This document shows, piece by piece, positions 37,771 to 49,657 of a stretch of 64,000 bases of DNA. The DNA is taken from assembly GCA_029204225.1 (NCBI GenBank), contig CM055113.1:16995745-17059744 (forward strand). The letters run 5' to 3'. The notes beneath the pieces were generated by a model. The model saw nothing but the letters and a program-made list of their open reading frames with translations. It ran no database searches and was not told the DNA's origin. Numbering within the stretch: position 1 is the stretch's first letter; every line of letters starts with the position of its first letter. A program made the position numbers and the translations under genes. The DNA comes from Diphasiastrum complanatum. Taxonomy: Eukaryota; Streptophyta; Lycopodiopsida; Lycopodiales; Lycopodiaceae.

Positions 37771-39269
37771 ATACATGTATTTCTTCAGACGGTCTTGATA
37801 CCTTTGACACTGTCTTGACAATTTGAGTAAACTTGAAGAGTAGTTCCACATTATACAATGATTTCAAGAATGAAATCTAATAGAGATTGGTGTCATGTCA
37901 TCATTGTAAATCATTTTCTATTAGTCAAGGCTAGTTTGTGGGTGTGATATTGAATTGCCTTGTTACATTGCAGATGTGGCCAAGGTGAAGGTAGAGCACA
38001 TGCATCACTATGACAAGATGTCGGTACGTGAGCACAAGCAGAATAAGTGCCTCTTGTTGACGATTATAGTTTGAGTATTGTTCTATTTTTTAGCACTCCT
38101 TGTATTGAGAGAATATGATTATATCGGTGTTTATTGGTTTTATGGGAATTATTAAGAAGCATTATATTATGTTAAGAAGTATGAGCACAAGTAGAAGAAA
38201 TGCCACTTTGTTGACAAGGAGGATATTGTCTCTAGAGTTGGAGTTAATTGAAGGATAATTTTGAAAATTGGAGATATACTAGGGTTGAAAATTACAAGTT
38301 GGCAATTTAATTGTAATAAAAATTTTATAGTTCTCATATACAGTTATTTTTGCATCTATTTTATATGTAAGTCTCTCAATCATTTATACCTATATCTTAT
38401 ATTTTATACATCTTTCATCTATACATGCTTGCATTGCATCATATATACTTATACCTTAATGGTATATGTATGTCTTTCAACCCTTTTGTACCCACCTCTC
38501 AACTTTTCATACTTGTTTGTTATTGTCAAATGCATGTTTCTTGACTGTGTAATAATTAATGTCTCTCATTTGTAAATACACATTTATTTCATTTGAAATT
38601 CATATCATGATTGTGATATCAATAAAAGTCATCATGTTAGATGACCATACTTCTTCAATATATGCCTGTACACATTATCTTTCTCTCATGTGTGTAATGC
38701 ATATCTTGTATGTATAAATGCATTCATGACTTGTAATTGTCGGTAAAGTATGTATGTGAGTCTTTCAATTAGTGCAAGGAGATATCTCTCAAATATCTCT
38801 CAATGATACGAACATGTGTCTAATTATAAGAATAAAAATTGAAAATGTAGACATTAATTGTCTTATGCTTAGAAAAGACATGATTGATTATATCTTGACT
38901 AAATTATTTTTAGTTAGAATGTGCAAGTTGATCTATGTCCGTGCTTACAAAACTGAAGGAGAAAAATCAAGTGGTGAAAATTAATGCTTAACCATGGTAG
39001 TAATAGAAGAAATGATGATGGTTGATTGAGTGTTCACAATGTGTAGGTATATGGAATTACGTACCTAGACTCTATATGAAGAGTGGTCAATGCGTGAACG
39101 GGTTCGATCATGATGAAATTGAATGAAATATAAAGTTATGGAGTACAAAAAATGGATTTAAAGGTTGCAAACCATATTGTTTATGAGGAAAAACCAACAC
39201 ATGTTGTTGAATATAACATAAAAGTTTTATTGAGAGGAAATTGATATAGGACATGGAAGCATCCATACA
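37771..39269. other. AT-rich stretch, nothing recognised
   Basis: The longest frame is 104 codons (38261-38575), mostly Tyr/Phe/Ile-rich; this is expected from AT-rich non-coding DNA. Confidence 0.5.
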
Positions 39270-39640
39270 TGAAAATGGGAGTGGTTACAACCTGTAAATC
39301 GTAGTTTACGAATCGAGGAATTGAGGTTGGGAAGTCAAGAGTTTGGAAAGTCAAAAAGTTGGGAAATATAGGCAGTTGGGGCCGGGTGGTCGAGTTTGGG
39401 GAAGTTGCAGTTGGCTGGACTTTTTAATCAGAGTCAAGGTTGTGAAGGTGGGGAAGTCGATCGACGGATTGGGGAGTCACAGTCAAGGAGTCGGCAATGG
39501 GGGAGTTAGGGGTTGAGGAATCGCGGAAGTAGCAATCGGGGAGTGGGCTATTGAGGTCAAGTTGAGGGGTAGGGGAGTCAGATGTCGCGAGAGGTCAAGG
39601 AAGTCATATAAGTTGGGGAGTTACCTACGACTGATACCGC
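39270..39640 (+). repeat. G-rich, strand-skewed imperfect repeat
   Basis: The plus strand is full of GGGGAGTC, GGGAAGT and GGAGTT-like words at irregular spacing, with few C. It is low-complexity, derived from a short G-rich unit. No frame of note. Confidence 0.7.
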
Positions 39641-42601
39641 GACTGGTAGATTGTTTTCAGGACTAGTCCTCCTAGTGGACTAGATAAGAGCAAAAAATAT
39701 GCAAGCCTCCAATTAAGAAGTAGGTTAATCAAGAAGCATGCCATGTGCTATGAACTTTTGTCTCCATTTGCTTAATGAAAAGATAGATTTGTCAAGGTGA
39801 AAACTCGACAAGTGTAACTCTCAATGTCAGTCTTATTAAAAAAATCAACATTAAAAGGTTTTGGTTGGAGTTGATAGAAGGGTGTCTCATACGTACTTGT
39901 TTGGCTGTTAGTATGCCATCGGGTTGAGTTCACACTAACTCCGCCTCATTGATTTTAATATGACATGTTGCCTTGACTCACAATATGCTTGCCGATTGTG
40001 TTTGTAGCTTGCTTGCAAGATGAGTGAATCTCAACCTTGCCCTTGAGACACGTGTCTAACTTTTCTTCAATACTTGTCACTCGGTGGTGATTGTTGGCAT
40101 GTTCACCTCGACGTCATTATGTGTGTAGTGGTATAGCAAGCCATTGGCATGATTCTAAGTTAGTTGCCCCTACTAAGGTGTAGGTCCCAACATTCATTCT
40201 ACTCCAACTTTGCCTATTGGGATTGGGTTTGGGTTTGTGGTGGTCCGAGTTCGACTCGAGTCCTGGGCTGAACAGGCAAGAAAAACAAAACAGTGCTTTC
40301 AGGTGTTTCTAAAAGGCTATATGTCAAAATTTTCTTTATTCCAACATAAACAAGAAAGTGTGCAAAGAGGAATAATAATTATAACTAAAAAGGAGGAGGA
40401 GGAAGAGTTGATGCAATTATTGCAGGATTAGTGCGCGATATGAAGTAGTGTCGTCGTTTTGCATTCGATCCTCACATCCACGAGCTTATTATTATTGCCA
40501 GTGATGCATGTACATGGCCGCCCTGTTCAATCGGTGCAGCTGCATTCCGCGATGCATCTGTAGATCGATTCTTTTCTTTGAAAACAAGTTAGTAATTTAA
40601 TGTAAACATAACTGGGCTGCTTGAGAAATGAAATGAAAATGTAGGTGATTCACAGCAGCTGAATTCAACGTCTTTATGTTTGCTTCATCAGTTATTCTGA
40701 TAAATTCCCGAGGAAGAAAATAAAGACAGAGCTGGCATGTTATAATTCAGTGAGTTGAATGCATTTACAGCTGGCGAACTAGCAAGCAGGAGCTCTAAGG
40801 AGAGCTTTAAGCTCAAGTATGGTATTGCACTCAACGAGGGTTGGTTAACAGGCATGGCGGGTGTGCTGCAGGAGACCCGAGAATTTGTTAACTGAAGCCG
40901 CACAGTCCAAATATCAGTATCTCAGTCCAACTAAGTGACGTGCATGCAATTTAAAGGAAGTTCAGACGATTTTGCTGTCAGTCGCAGTTATTTATTATGT
41001 ATGAAAGGTAGTATCCAGAAGCTGAAGCTATCCAAATGGCAACCACATTACTTGCGGGAGTGCCTCTGGAGGCAGATGGAAGCTTATATCACTTCGCCTG
41101 TCGAAGAACCTTGTGATATTTACATGTTTTACGCATAAAGATCAAGAATCTAGGGTTATGGTGCATATCACATGATAAATTGGCCTTAAAACAAATTGTT
41201 CGATGCTTTTGGGGATTATCTTCGACTACGAAATGAGGTTCTTTTTGAGCAAAGACGTGCAGAAAATGTTAAAACGAAAGGACAGCGACGCAGGAGAGCA
41301 CGGTATGTTCCCGGATCTCTCCACGTGACTTCAAACAAGATGAGCTAGGCATTGTAACAGCTTCTTGCAAGCTTCTAAGCCTTCACATTCTTGCGAAACT
41401 AGTCACCAATTAACTTTTCTGATCTTTCTCAGCCTGAAAATAGCACACTTTGAAAGTAGTTGCATACATACTTGCCTGCCCTTAAGGCAAACTGCAGCCA
41501 ACTTGATTGTGGTGATTCTTTCTATTCTCGAGGGTGGGTTTTGACCACCACATATGCTATTTAGTTAGGTTTTGAGCAAGCTGAAGTGTTGAAGTTTATA
41601 AGCTACACATTCTTCTATGAGGAAGAAGGGACTCAATTTGACTAGCTTTGCTCTCTAGCAGTAGCTTTAAGTATGTGTTTTACCTCCGAAGAAGTGACAG
41701 AAACTCAGTCTGTTGGTCTTTGTACAGATTTTAAGTTTAATCTTGGACATTTCTTTGGCTTGGGTATTTGCCAATGTGTGGGCAAGCCCAATGCTTGCAT
41801 CTTACACCGCCACATCACAGATGGGGGGTCATTTTTTGTACAAATTTATGAAAGCTAATTCGCTGTATGTGCATGACCTGCACATGTACTCTTGGGCAAT
41901 GATGAAGCAAGTAGGGATGTTGTAGCATTTGTTCCTAACTATGCATGATAATGAGTTGATGGCCTAAGCAAGTCTTTGTCGGCGGAAAAGTCTAACAGAC
42001 TAACATTGAGCGTCTTGTCTATTATGTTGCACTCTATAGTAGCCTTGGGCTTCATTTGCTGCATTGGTCAACATGCAGTTTCAGTTGATACCTATGTCTT
42101 AGTTGTGGCCAGCTGGTGCAAATTCTTTCTATCTTTAGTGGTGCATTTTGCTCGCTAAATATGCCATTTAGTTAGGGGTTACATTGTGGTCCATTGTAGC
42201 ATACAAGGATCCTCATTGTGTTGCACTTATGATATGAGAGATTTACCTACTATGACAGCCAAGTCACTTCGACACAGAACTGCAAATTACATCCTTCTTC
42301 TCTTGTAGTAGACCAGAGATAAATCCAATGACATTGATAACACTTGTCGACATAGAGTCCAGAGACGAGGCATCACTCAGCCTCATGCTGCCGCGAGGGC
42401 GACATATTCCATTATGAGGAGACAATCATTGATGACCTCCTTGATGACATTAGCACCGTAGCTTGGAGATACATCCAGTAGCAGCCCCCATTACATCTTT
42501 ATTTCATAATAGTGGGAGATGACAACATCATTCATATCATCATATTGCAACTAGATATACTTGTATTGTATTCATCTTAGATCATTGTAGTTATATTGTA
42601 G
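39641..42601. other. About 3 kb with no recognisable gene
   Basis: Short frames only. The overlapping frames at 41673-41925 include hydrophobic runs (VFVQILSLILDISLAWVFAN) that might be a decayed membrane-protein exon, but I cannot name a family. The 73-codon frame at 40210 and 67-codon frame at 40935 are likewise unrecognised. Confidence 0.45.
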
Positions 42602-43296
42602 TCAGATGCTCTTATATGCCTTTTGGCAAGGAAAGGACATTGAGAAGGCTTTCTTTCTTTGTTTTTTGTCTTTGGCAAATTGTTGCTTTTTCTTAGAAGC
42701 AAAGGCATGTTTATCCTCCCTCCTTGATAGACTCACCCTCCTCATTTCCTCTCGTTTCAAGACACCAAACAACTCCTCGAAACTAGGGATTGTATCTCTA
42801 GCAAAAATCAACATCACATAATTTTCAAAAGCATAAGACAAGCTATTCAAAACTACATGTGCCAAATCCCTATCTGCAACACTCTCTCCAACAACTGCAA
42901 GCTAGTATTGAAGTCTATGGATCTTTGGAGACAAAGAGTGATTGGATCCCCTGAATCTATCTTGAGAGAATGAAGCTCGTTCTTTAAGTGAAGAACCCTA
43001 GTTGTATTAGTTGTCTCAAACATAGATCTGAGAATTATTCACGCTTGATTTGGTCCTCTTGCCTCCCTTATGTGAGGAATGATCTTATCCTTCATAGATA
43101 GATTGATGATTGCGTGGGCTCTGTTGCCCCTCTTGACATTGTCCTTGATATTAGGATTTGATATAGGAACATATTCTCTACTTGTTACCATGTCCCAACT
43201 TTCTTTTTCTTGAAGAATGTTGTCACAAGCAAGTCTCTCCAAGCTCGTGAATCCTAGAAGGCCGTTGTGTAGAATGAACCTCCTAACCATAGGCAC
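42602..43296 (-). pseudogene. Copia gag, minus strand, truncated
   Basis: Read leftward: EKESWDMVTSREYVPI, RAHAIINLSMKDKIIPHIRE, a stop near 43038, SMFETTNTTRVLHLKNELHS, LQLLERVLQIGIWHM, NSLSYAFENYVMLI, then a basic tail (EDKHAFASKKKQQFAKDKKQ). This is copia gag from the Trp helix to just before the Zn-knuckle, which is missing. The start codon is not clear. Confidence 0.82.
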
Positions 43297-43699
43297 CCCC
43301 TCTTTGAGTCCTTCTACCTACTATTCCTGTCAACTGGCACATGGCATCCACCTATGGGTGATCAGTCCACTGCATGCATGACCCCTGTGACATGTGAATA
43401 CTGAGTGACTCATAGGGTGCCACCCCCGTGCCCCGCCAAAGACCTGTGACCCGCTTGGTCACCCCGACTACTTGCCGGCTAGCATCTCATCATTGACGGC
43501 TGGGATCCCGACTGTCAAAACACACCGCATCTCTGACAGCTTGTCAGCCGGCCACACCGGGTCACTGCATGTGACGCATCTGTCCCAGCTTGGGACAGAT
43601 GTCCTCGCCGGCACCGACCCTCGCCAATACTAGGCCTTAGGCCCTCTAGTAATTGGCCGTGCCGAGGTCATGATAGAGCCGTAACTCGGCTCTAACAAA
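43297..43699. other. GC-rich stretch, LTR-like but not classified
   Basis: Markedly more GC-rich than its surroundings, with palindromic phrases such as TCTGTCCCAGCTTGGGACAG at about 43580. No coding. It may be the LTR of a gypsy element, but no primer-binding site or termini were found. Confidence 0.4.
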
Positions 43700-44386
43700 T
43701 GTTCTCCATCTTGAACCTCTAGATGCTTAGTTAGCGCCATCAACCTTGCTAGCCTCATTTAGCAAGCTTTCAGAAAGACTAGACCGGTGAAAAGGACCCC
43801 GATATATGTATTTGTGGGTACTATCTCCAAGGGGTGACCATCCCATAAAAGCACTTGTCTCTGCGTGAATGCACGGGAGGTATGGAAGACCATAACTTTG
43901 GTCTTCGCCATGTCAACTGTCTGTCCCTAATATGAACAAAACGAACATAATATATTCTCTGGACCTCAACATGAGTACCACATCGTCAACATAAAGCAAA
44001 AGTTCTCTAGTTTCATTGGATCACCCCCTTTTTGAATGGGATGTATGACATTGGTGCACCAAGACATGGGACAACTTTGAGTGACCGCATGGTTAAAGAG
44101 GTTAGATAGGATGGGGAGAGTATGTTGTTTGCATGAATAAGTTCTGCTTCCAAATCTCTGATATCTCTTGCACGACGAGCTTTGAGATTATTAATAGACT
44201 TAGTGATCATGTAGGGTGTAAAAAGTTTAAAAGATCAAGGCGGGGTTGAAATGACAATGGGAGAAGTAGTAGGGATGGATAGCTAGCGTGTTTTGACCAA
44301 ATGTGTAGGTTAGTTAATGCTAGAGGCAGTGCACAGGGAATGAATTCCTGCCAAAAAGCCTCAGAGGAAGACCTAAAGAGAGAGTT
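43700..44386 (-). pseudogene. LINE-F: LINE reverse transcriptase fragment, minus strand
   Basis: Read leftward: EAFWQEF, NNLKARRARDIRDLEAELI, PMSWCTNVIHPIQKG (the fingers of a non-LTR RT), a decayed catalytic region, then AKTKVMVFHTSRAFTQ, LLWDGHPLEIVPTNTYIGVL. The last part corresponds to GKTQVMVFNT and GQLLEIVASYTYLGIPF in LINE-B. Part of the palm is missing or shifted. The right end is cut at 44387 by LTR-like sequence. Confidence 0.75.
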
Positions 44387-44830
44387 TGTTAGGACCTAGT
44401 TGCGGCCCTACCATGATCCCGTCGGGACATGTAAGCTCTGGGTCATCTGACCAAGGTTATGGTCCCGTGACCAGTCTCATCAAAGGTCGAAGGGCACCTG
44501 CCAGTCGTGCGAGGTATGTCATAGTCATGACGTAGTGTAGTGGTGCACGTTGCAAGTACGTGTAGCAGTGCGTAACTGTTGAGCCACTCACAGAGCGCCT
44601 GTGGTTATACGGGTTGGGGGCTAGTGTAAGTCAGTATTTGACGTATTGGGATTTCGCTACTTGGCACGACAGTGCATGGGTGGTAACCAATAGGCTCTAG
44701 TGGGTGCTATTCAACAGTTCGGGCACTTATGGATCCAGGGGATCCTGGCCAGCCATGCACGTACTCAGAGAGAGAATGGTCTTTTGCTTATCTCTGCTCT
44801 GGAGTACAAACTCAGGTTGGAAAGTACACT
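44387..44830 (+). repeat. LTR-like GC-rich insertion in LINE-F (right edge approximate)
   Basis: It starts TGTTAGGACCTAG exactly where LINE similarity ends. The composition is GC-richer than the flanks, and words such as GTCCCGTGACCAG resemble other LTR-like blocks here. No second copy and no primer-binding site were seen. Confidence 0.4.
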
Positions 44831-46601
44831 AAGCGATAAATTTTATCATTTGGGTTTCACTCTCTATAAGCTAGTAACATCATTTTCATGTAAAACACTT
44901 TACATGAATCACTGGGTGAAAGATTACCTAACTCATGAGATCAGAGTTTAACAATTATAGTCTAAAACTAGCCACAGTCTCTTGTACATAATCCATAAAT
45001 GCTTCTTGGTACAAATACTCTTAGAATAACCAAAAGTCTAAGGTATAATAGTTCATCCAACTAGAATCTCTAGGAGATCCATCAAGATAAAAGTGATTTT
45101 AACTCAACTCTGAGTACCCCAGATACTCTGGAGTTTAATGCCCCTGTTTCTAGCGTCTCGTGCAAGAAAATAGCAATCATCCAATCTTAATAGATTTGTC
45201 GGTCCCCTATAACAACCAGAGATCTAGTCTAAAAGCCGTACACAAGCACTTACGAACTATAATTTGTAGTAGAATACCATCCATTAAATTAAGCAAACTC
45301 TCCACAAGTAAAAACAATTCACTTTGTGAGAATGCTTGTGAGATACAAACATTCTAAAATTACTGGAGTAAAGAGATTTAAATTTTTAGCATACCTTTCT
45401 AAATTTTTGACTCATTTAATAGATCGAGAATTACTCACCATACATAAGAATCGTCACATTTCCTTGCAATCCTTTATTAATAATTAAGTATCTATTTATG
45501 ATTCGTCAATCACAAATATTTAGATCCTTATGATTCGTCAGTCATAATTCACCGGAATTCAAAACCATACTTAATCGTTAAAGGATACTAGAGTAGTCCA
45601 AACATAACTCAAGAAATATAAGAATCATTCCAAAATCTTTTTCCCTAGGAAAACATATTGGCTTTTAATACTGAATATAATTCAGTTGTCATTCTCGGAA
45701 TCATTAAGATTTGCTATCCAATTGAGCTCTTTGGGATGCAATCACTAATGAACTGAATCTACTCTCAATTGAGATATACTTTATACCAAGAATACCGTAT
45801 ATCCTATGCACATAATTTTTATTGATGAATCTTGATGACGCACAAATCATGCGTCTTACAAGCAATATAAAACAAAAATAAACAGTTTCTGGTGAATATT
45901 CTGTACACTGCTCGTCTAACCAATTAACTTTATCTAGGAGTAACCAAGCTACTCAAGTTAATCGCCAATGATTCAGAAATCTTAGATGTCTAGGTGCAGA
46001 TCTCAATTGTACTAGTACAACACCACATTTAGATTCTTATCCAAATCATTTCTGAGTTAACAAATAAATCTCCATAAAAGGATCTATTAAATATGCAAGT
46101 ATTTAAACAATACTTGGTCATATGTCTATGTTCACCGACTGATTTAAGTGCACAAAATAAACCCAGTAACTAGAATACAAAGTAGATCCTTACAAGATTA
46201 ATCGTACACATATGAGAATAATCTCACTATGATCCAGTGCATAAACATATATCATTATCTGGCAGATTCCTCCAAAATCCGCATATGTTATTCACATATC
46301 TCACTGAGAACCTTGTAACTTAGCTACCAAATAACTTCTATTTCTCATGAGTAAATAGCATATATGGGAAATCTCTGAGATGAAGAACACATCCACCCTC
46401 ACAAGTTCTCCAATCCAACTTACCTCTTATAACATAATTTCTTCCACTCAATCAACCAACCACCCTGATCCTAGTACTCAAACTAAGATTACGTTGATCT
46501 AATACAAACATTCCAGACTCAACGCTATGATCAAACTTACTCCTATCCCAAACAAAATTGGGATTAGTAACTTTTGATCTGTTCATGTACTACTTATAAA
46601 C
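44831..46601. other. AT-rich stretch, nothing recognised
   Basis: About 1.8 kb with no frame above 83 codons and no repeat that I could pair with another part of the window. Confidence 0.5.
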
Positions 46602-47282
46602 TTAGAAACCCTTCCGACCATTTATAGTTGGAACGTACTGGGTTGGAACGTTTATGGTGACCATCTTTGCCACGGGCGCAAAGGTCTCATCATAATCTAT
46701 GCCCTTGGATTGAGCATACCCCTTGGCCACAAGCCTTGCCTTATGCTTACAAACACTCCCATCTTGATTCAAATTGAGCTTAAAAACCCACTTACATCCA
46801 ATCACATTCTTATCCATAGGTAGATCAACAAGCATCCAAGTATCATTTTCAATCAATGCATTGTATTTTTCACACATTGCTTGAAACCATTCCTTTGACT
46901 CTAAGGCTTCATTAACATTTGAAGGCTCTTCAAAGGATGTGATGAAAGCAAAAGAAGATGTATTCCCCTCGGCTTGCTTACTCTTGTCCTTGTAGGTGAG
47001 CCTTGATGGCTCCATCCTTGCCCTTGTGGATCTTCTTGGTGCTTGGTGTCCTTGGCTCTAGCTCCTCTTGATGATCAAGCTCCTCCTTGATCTCGGCTAC
47101 CTCTCTTCCAATAGAGTGGTTAGTTGAATCACCTTCAAGCTTATACATTCTAGTCTCATAAAAAATGACATCTTTAGATATGACAAACTTTTGAGAAGAG
47201 GGAATGGAAACCTTATAACCTTTGCTTGCATTGCCATAGCCTTGTAATAACATATTACATGTAGTTTTTCACGAATAACCAA
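46602..47282 (-). pseudogene. Copia-J integrase tail and RT start, minus strand
   Basis: Read leftward: NASKGYKVSIPSSQKFVISK and DVIFYETRMY (integrase tail), an acidic linker with EELDHQEELEP, then KEWFQAMCEKYNALIENDTW, VIGCKWVFKLNLNQDG, CKHKARLVAKGYAQSKGIDY and ETFAPVAKM (RT fingers). The 137-codon RT frame is intact, then ends in unrelated sequence near 46640. No YVDD is present. Confidence 0.88.
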
Positions 47283-47339
47283 TTAATATATTCAAACATA
47301 TATATTGAAGACTTATATCGAATGTAAAAGCCCTATAGA

Positions 47340-49030
47340 TGAGGGGACGAGTGGCTGGTAATAATGTGGTTGTCCTCTTTGACACAAGCTCATCCCATAA
47401 CATTATCAACTCCTTACTTTTCAAGAGATTGAAGATTCCCATGGTACCTTCAGCATATTGATATAGAGTCGAGATGCCTGATGGGAAGGCTACTGAGATT
47501 TGGGATTGTCAAGTTGTACAAATGCCCATTCTATACAGGGGTACAAGGACAAGTTAGACTTTGAGATAGACTAGCACGTTCTGATATAGTGCTAGGTAAG
47601 TGTTGCATGCAGCTATGCAACAAACTATAGATTTTAATACAAATTTATATATTCAAGCATGAGGGTTAGTTTGTTGACCACCATACAGGATGAGTCTTAG
47701 GGAGGAGGATGAGTTGAAGAAGATGCTAGATGAATACCTCCAGTTAGGGTACATATGACCTTGTTTCTCACCCTTTGCATCCCCCATCTTGTTAGTTAAG
47801 AAAAAGGATGGTTCGTTTTGGATGTGCGTTGATTATCGTGCACTTAAAGCATCGCTACCCAATGCCACAAATTGATGACTTGCTGGATGCCTTGCAAGGT
47901 GCGAGACTCTTTAGCAAGATATATCTCGACAATGGTTACCATTAGATTCAAATCTGAGCAAAGGATCTCCATAAGACCGCGTTTAGGACCTGGTTTGGAC
48001 ATTATGTGATTTTAGTCATGCCATTTGGGCTGACTAATGCGCTTGTGACATTCATGATGCTCATGTATGATATTTTCAGGAAGTATATGGCAAAGTTCGT
48101 GGTGAATTTCATGAAATTGATGGGAGTGGAGTAGCCACTGGGGCTGTGTTGAGTCAGGAAGGGAGACCTGTTGCTTTCAAGAGCAGGAAACTCACGCTTG
48201 CTCAACATAAATACCCCACACATGAGCAAGAGCTATATGCGATCATACGTGTGCTCAAGGTATGGCGGATCTATTTATGTGGTGCCAACTTTTATGTTTA
48301 TATTGACCACATTACTGTCAAGTACTTTTGCAATTAGCCATATTTGAGAGGCCTGGGTTGAGTTGATCCAAGAATTTCATTTGGAAATTCACTATCGCAA
48401 GGGTAAAGAGAATATGGTAGCCGATGCATTATCTTGTATGATGTATCGATGGCCTTTATGGTCAGAGAAAGTGATCTTGTGGCAGAGATCAGGCATGCTC
48501 AACAATCTAATGAGCAGTGCCAGCAAGTGTGCCTAGTGCACGTGTCATTACTGGTAATTCAGATGGTACCAAGCAGAGATGGGTACCTCTGATGGGGCGC
48601 ACACTTATTTGCCATACACCATTGATGATGGTATGCTTAAGAGAAATGGTAAGATATACATGGCAGACGTGAATGGGCTTCATAAGAAGATCCTTCATGA
48701 GTGTCATGACCTTCCCTGTGTAGGGCATCTAGGTATGGGTAAGTTAGCTGAGTTAGTTAGTTGACACTTTTTTTGACCACATATGCGGTGATACGTTAAT
48801 AGCGCTGCGTGCCATGTTAGGTGAACAAGGCGGAGCGTGTACGCCCTCGAGGTTTACCACAATTTCTAGAGATTTTCGAGGGTCGTTGGGAGAGTATCTC
48901 GATGTATTTTATAATTGGGCTACCCAGGACCTCAAGTCGGCATGATTCGGTCATGGTAGTAGTGGGTAGATTGACCAAGATGGCTCACTTTATTGCCACC
49001 TAGAAGACGATGATAGCCTTGCAAGTCATG
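47340..49030 (+). pseudogene. Gypsy-C protease, RT, RNase H and integrase pieces, broken
   Basis: The protease scrap NNVVVLFDTSSSHNIIN is near 47370. RT follows at 47710-48060 (LKKMLDEYLQLGY, SPILLVKKKDGS, CVDYRALK). RNase H is at 48120-48335 (AVLSQEGRPVAFKSRKLTLA, HKYPTHEQELYAII). The zinc-binding integrase segment is at 48630-48760 (LHKKILHECHDLPCVGHLGM). The core is at 48880-49010 (WESISMYFIIGLPRTSSRHD, GRLTKMAHFIAT), where the first catalytic Asp (ISMDFI) is Tyr. Gypsy order is kept. Frameshifts and deletions separate each part, including loss of the RT palm. Confidence 0.85.
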
Positions 49031-49601
49031 TGTTGGACTAAGTCTTGTTCCGATGCTTGGATTTTCATCACTGTGTTGGATGGCTCACCACATATTTGGA
49101 AACTGTCTTTATATGTTGCAACCTCCAATCTTAGATGCCCATTCTCTTCCCCAAGCAACTTGACTTCATCTCACAAGGCTTGTACCTCTATCTTTAGTAT
49201 CTTCATCTTGTAAGCCCAAAAAATATTTAACTACTTCAAAAGGAGTGCAGGGAACAAAAGGGTTGGGTGCCCTAGAAAAAACTCCAGTAGAAGAAGAAGA
49301 TGATGAAGGGGCAATAGGAGAAAGCAGTAGACGAGGAGGGGAGGCTGAAAAGGAGAAGAAGATTGAATGGGAAGTTATTGTTGTTGCATAGCAGCAACAA
49401 CAACATATTGCTGCTGCTGCTAGTGCGCAGCACTGAAGGACTGCTGCTGCAGCTCGGCAATATGGAGAGGAGAGGGAGGAGAAGTAGGGGGGAGTGGGGG
49501 GTGGGGTGCTATGGGGCGAGGAGATGGGGATGGAGAGGTGGGAGGAGGAGGAAGAGGAAGAGGAGGAAGAGGATGAGGAGGGAGCTGCTCCTTCCGAGGA
49601 G

Positions 49602-49605
<4 letters not shown>
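49031..49605 (-). pseudogene. LINE-A: 5' end with ORF1, minus strand
   Basis: ORF1 starts at ATG 49605 directly after the (CT)n tract: MAPRKEQLPPHP and a Pro/Ser-rich stretch to a stop near 49420. Further on, in shifted frames, comes a coiled coil (YKMKILKIEVQAL; DEVKLLGEENGHLRLEV, about 49075-49200). It corresponds to VYKVKALKMEMKSLKDEIKL in LINE-D. ORF1 proteins of LINEs bind RNA and often trimerise through a coiled coil. The downstream part is cut by gypsy-C near 49030. Confidence 0.75.

Positions 49606-49606
<1 letters not shown>

Positions 49607-49653
<47 letters not shown>
49607..49653 (-). repeat. (CT)n junction between LINE-B 3' end and LINE-A 5' end
   Basis: A pure GA run on the plus strand (CT on the LINE strand) links the end of LINE-B to the ATG of LINE-A in the same orientation. 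Confidence 0.95.

Positions 49654-49657
<4 letters not shown>

Noticed and set aside
38261-38575. 104-codon frame rich in Tyr, Phe and Ile as a membrane protein
   Set aside because: The region is extremely AT-rich, the frame has no clear domain, and such compositions give hydrophobic frames by chance.
41673-41925. Two overlapping hydrophobic frames as a transporter exon
   Set aside because: The frames are short, no family motif is recognisable and no splice signals fit; left as unassigned.
43297-43699. GC-rich block as a CpG-island promoter
   Set aside because: No gene starts on either side; it lies between a copia gag and a LINE fragment and looks like LTR sequence.
49363-49656. 97-codon Gly/Arg-rich plus-strand frame
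   Set aside because: Reverse strand of the Pro-rich LINE-A ORF1.
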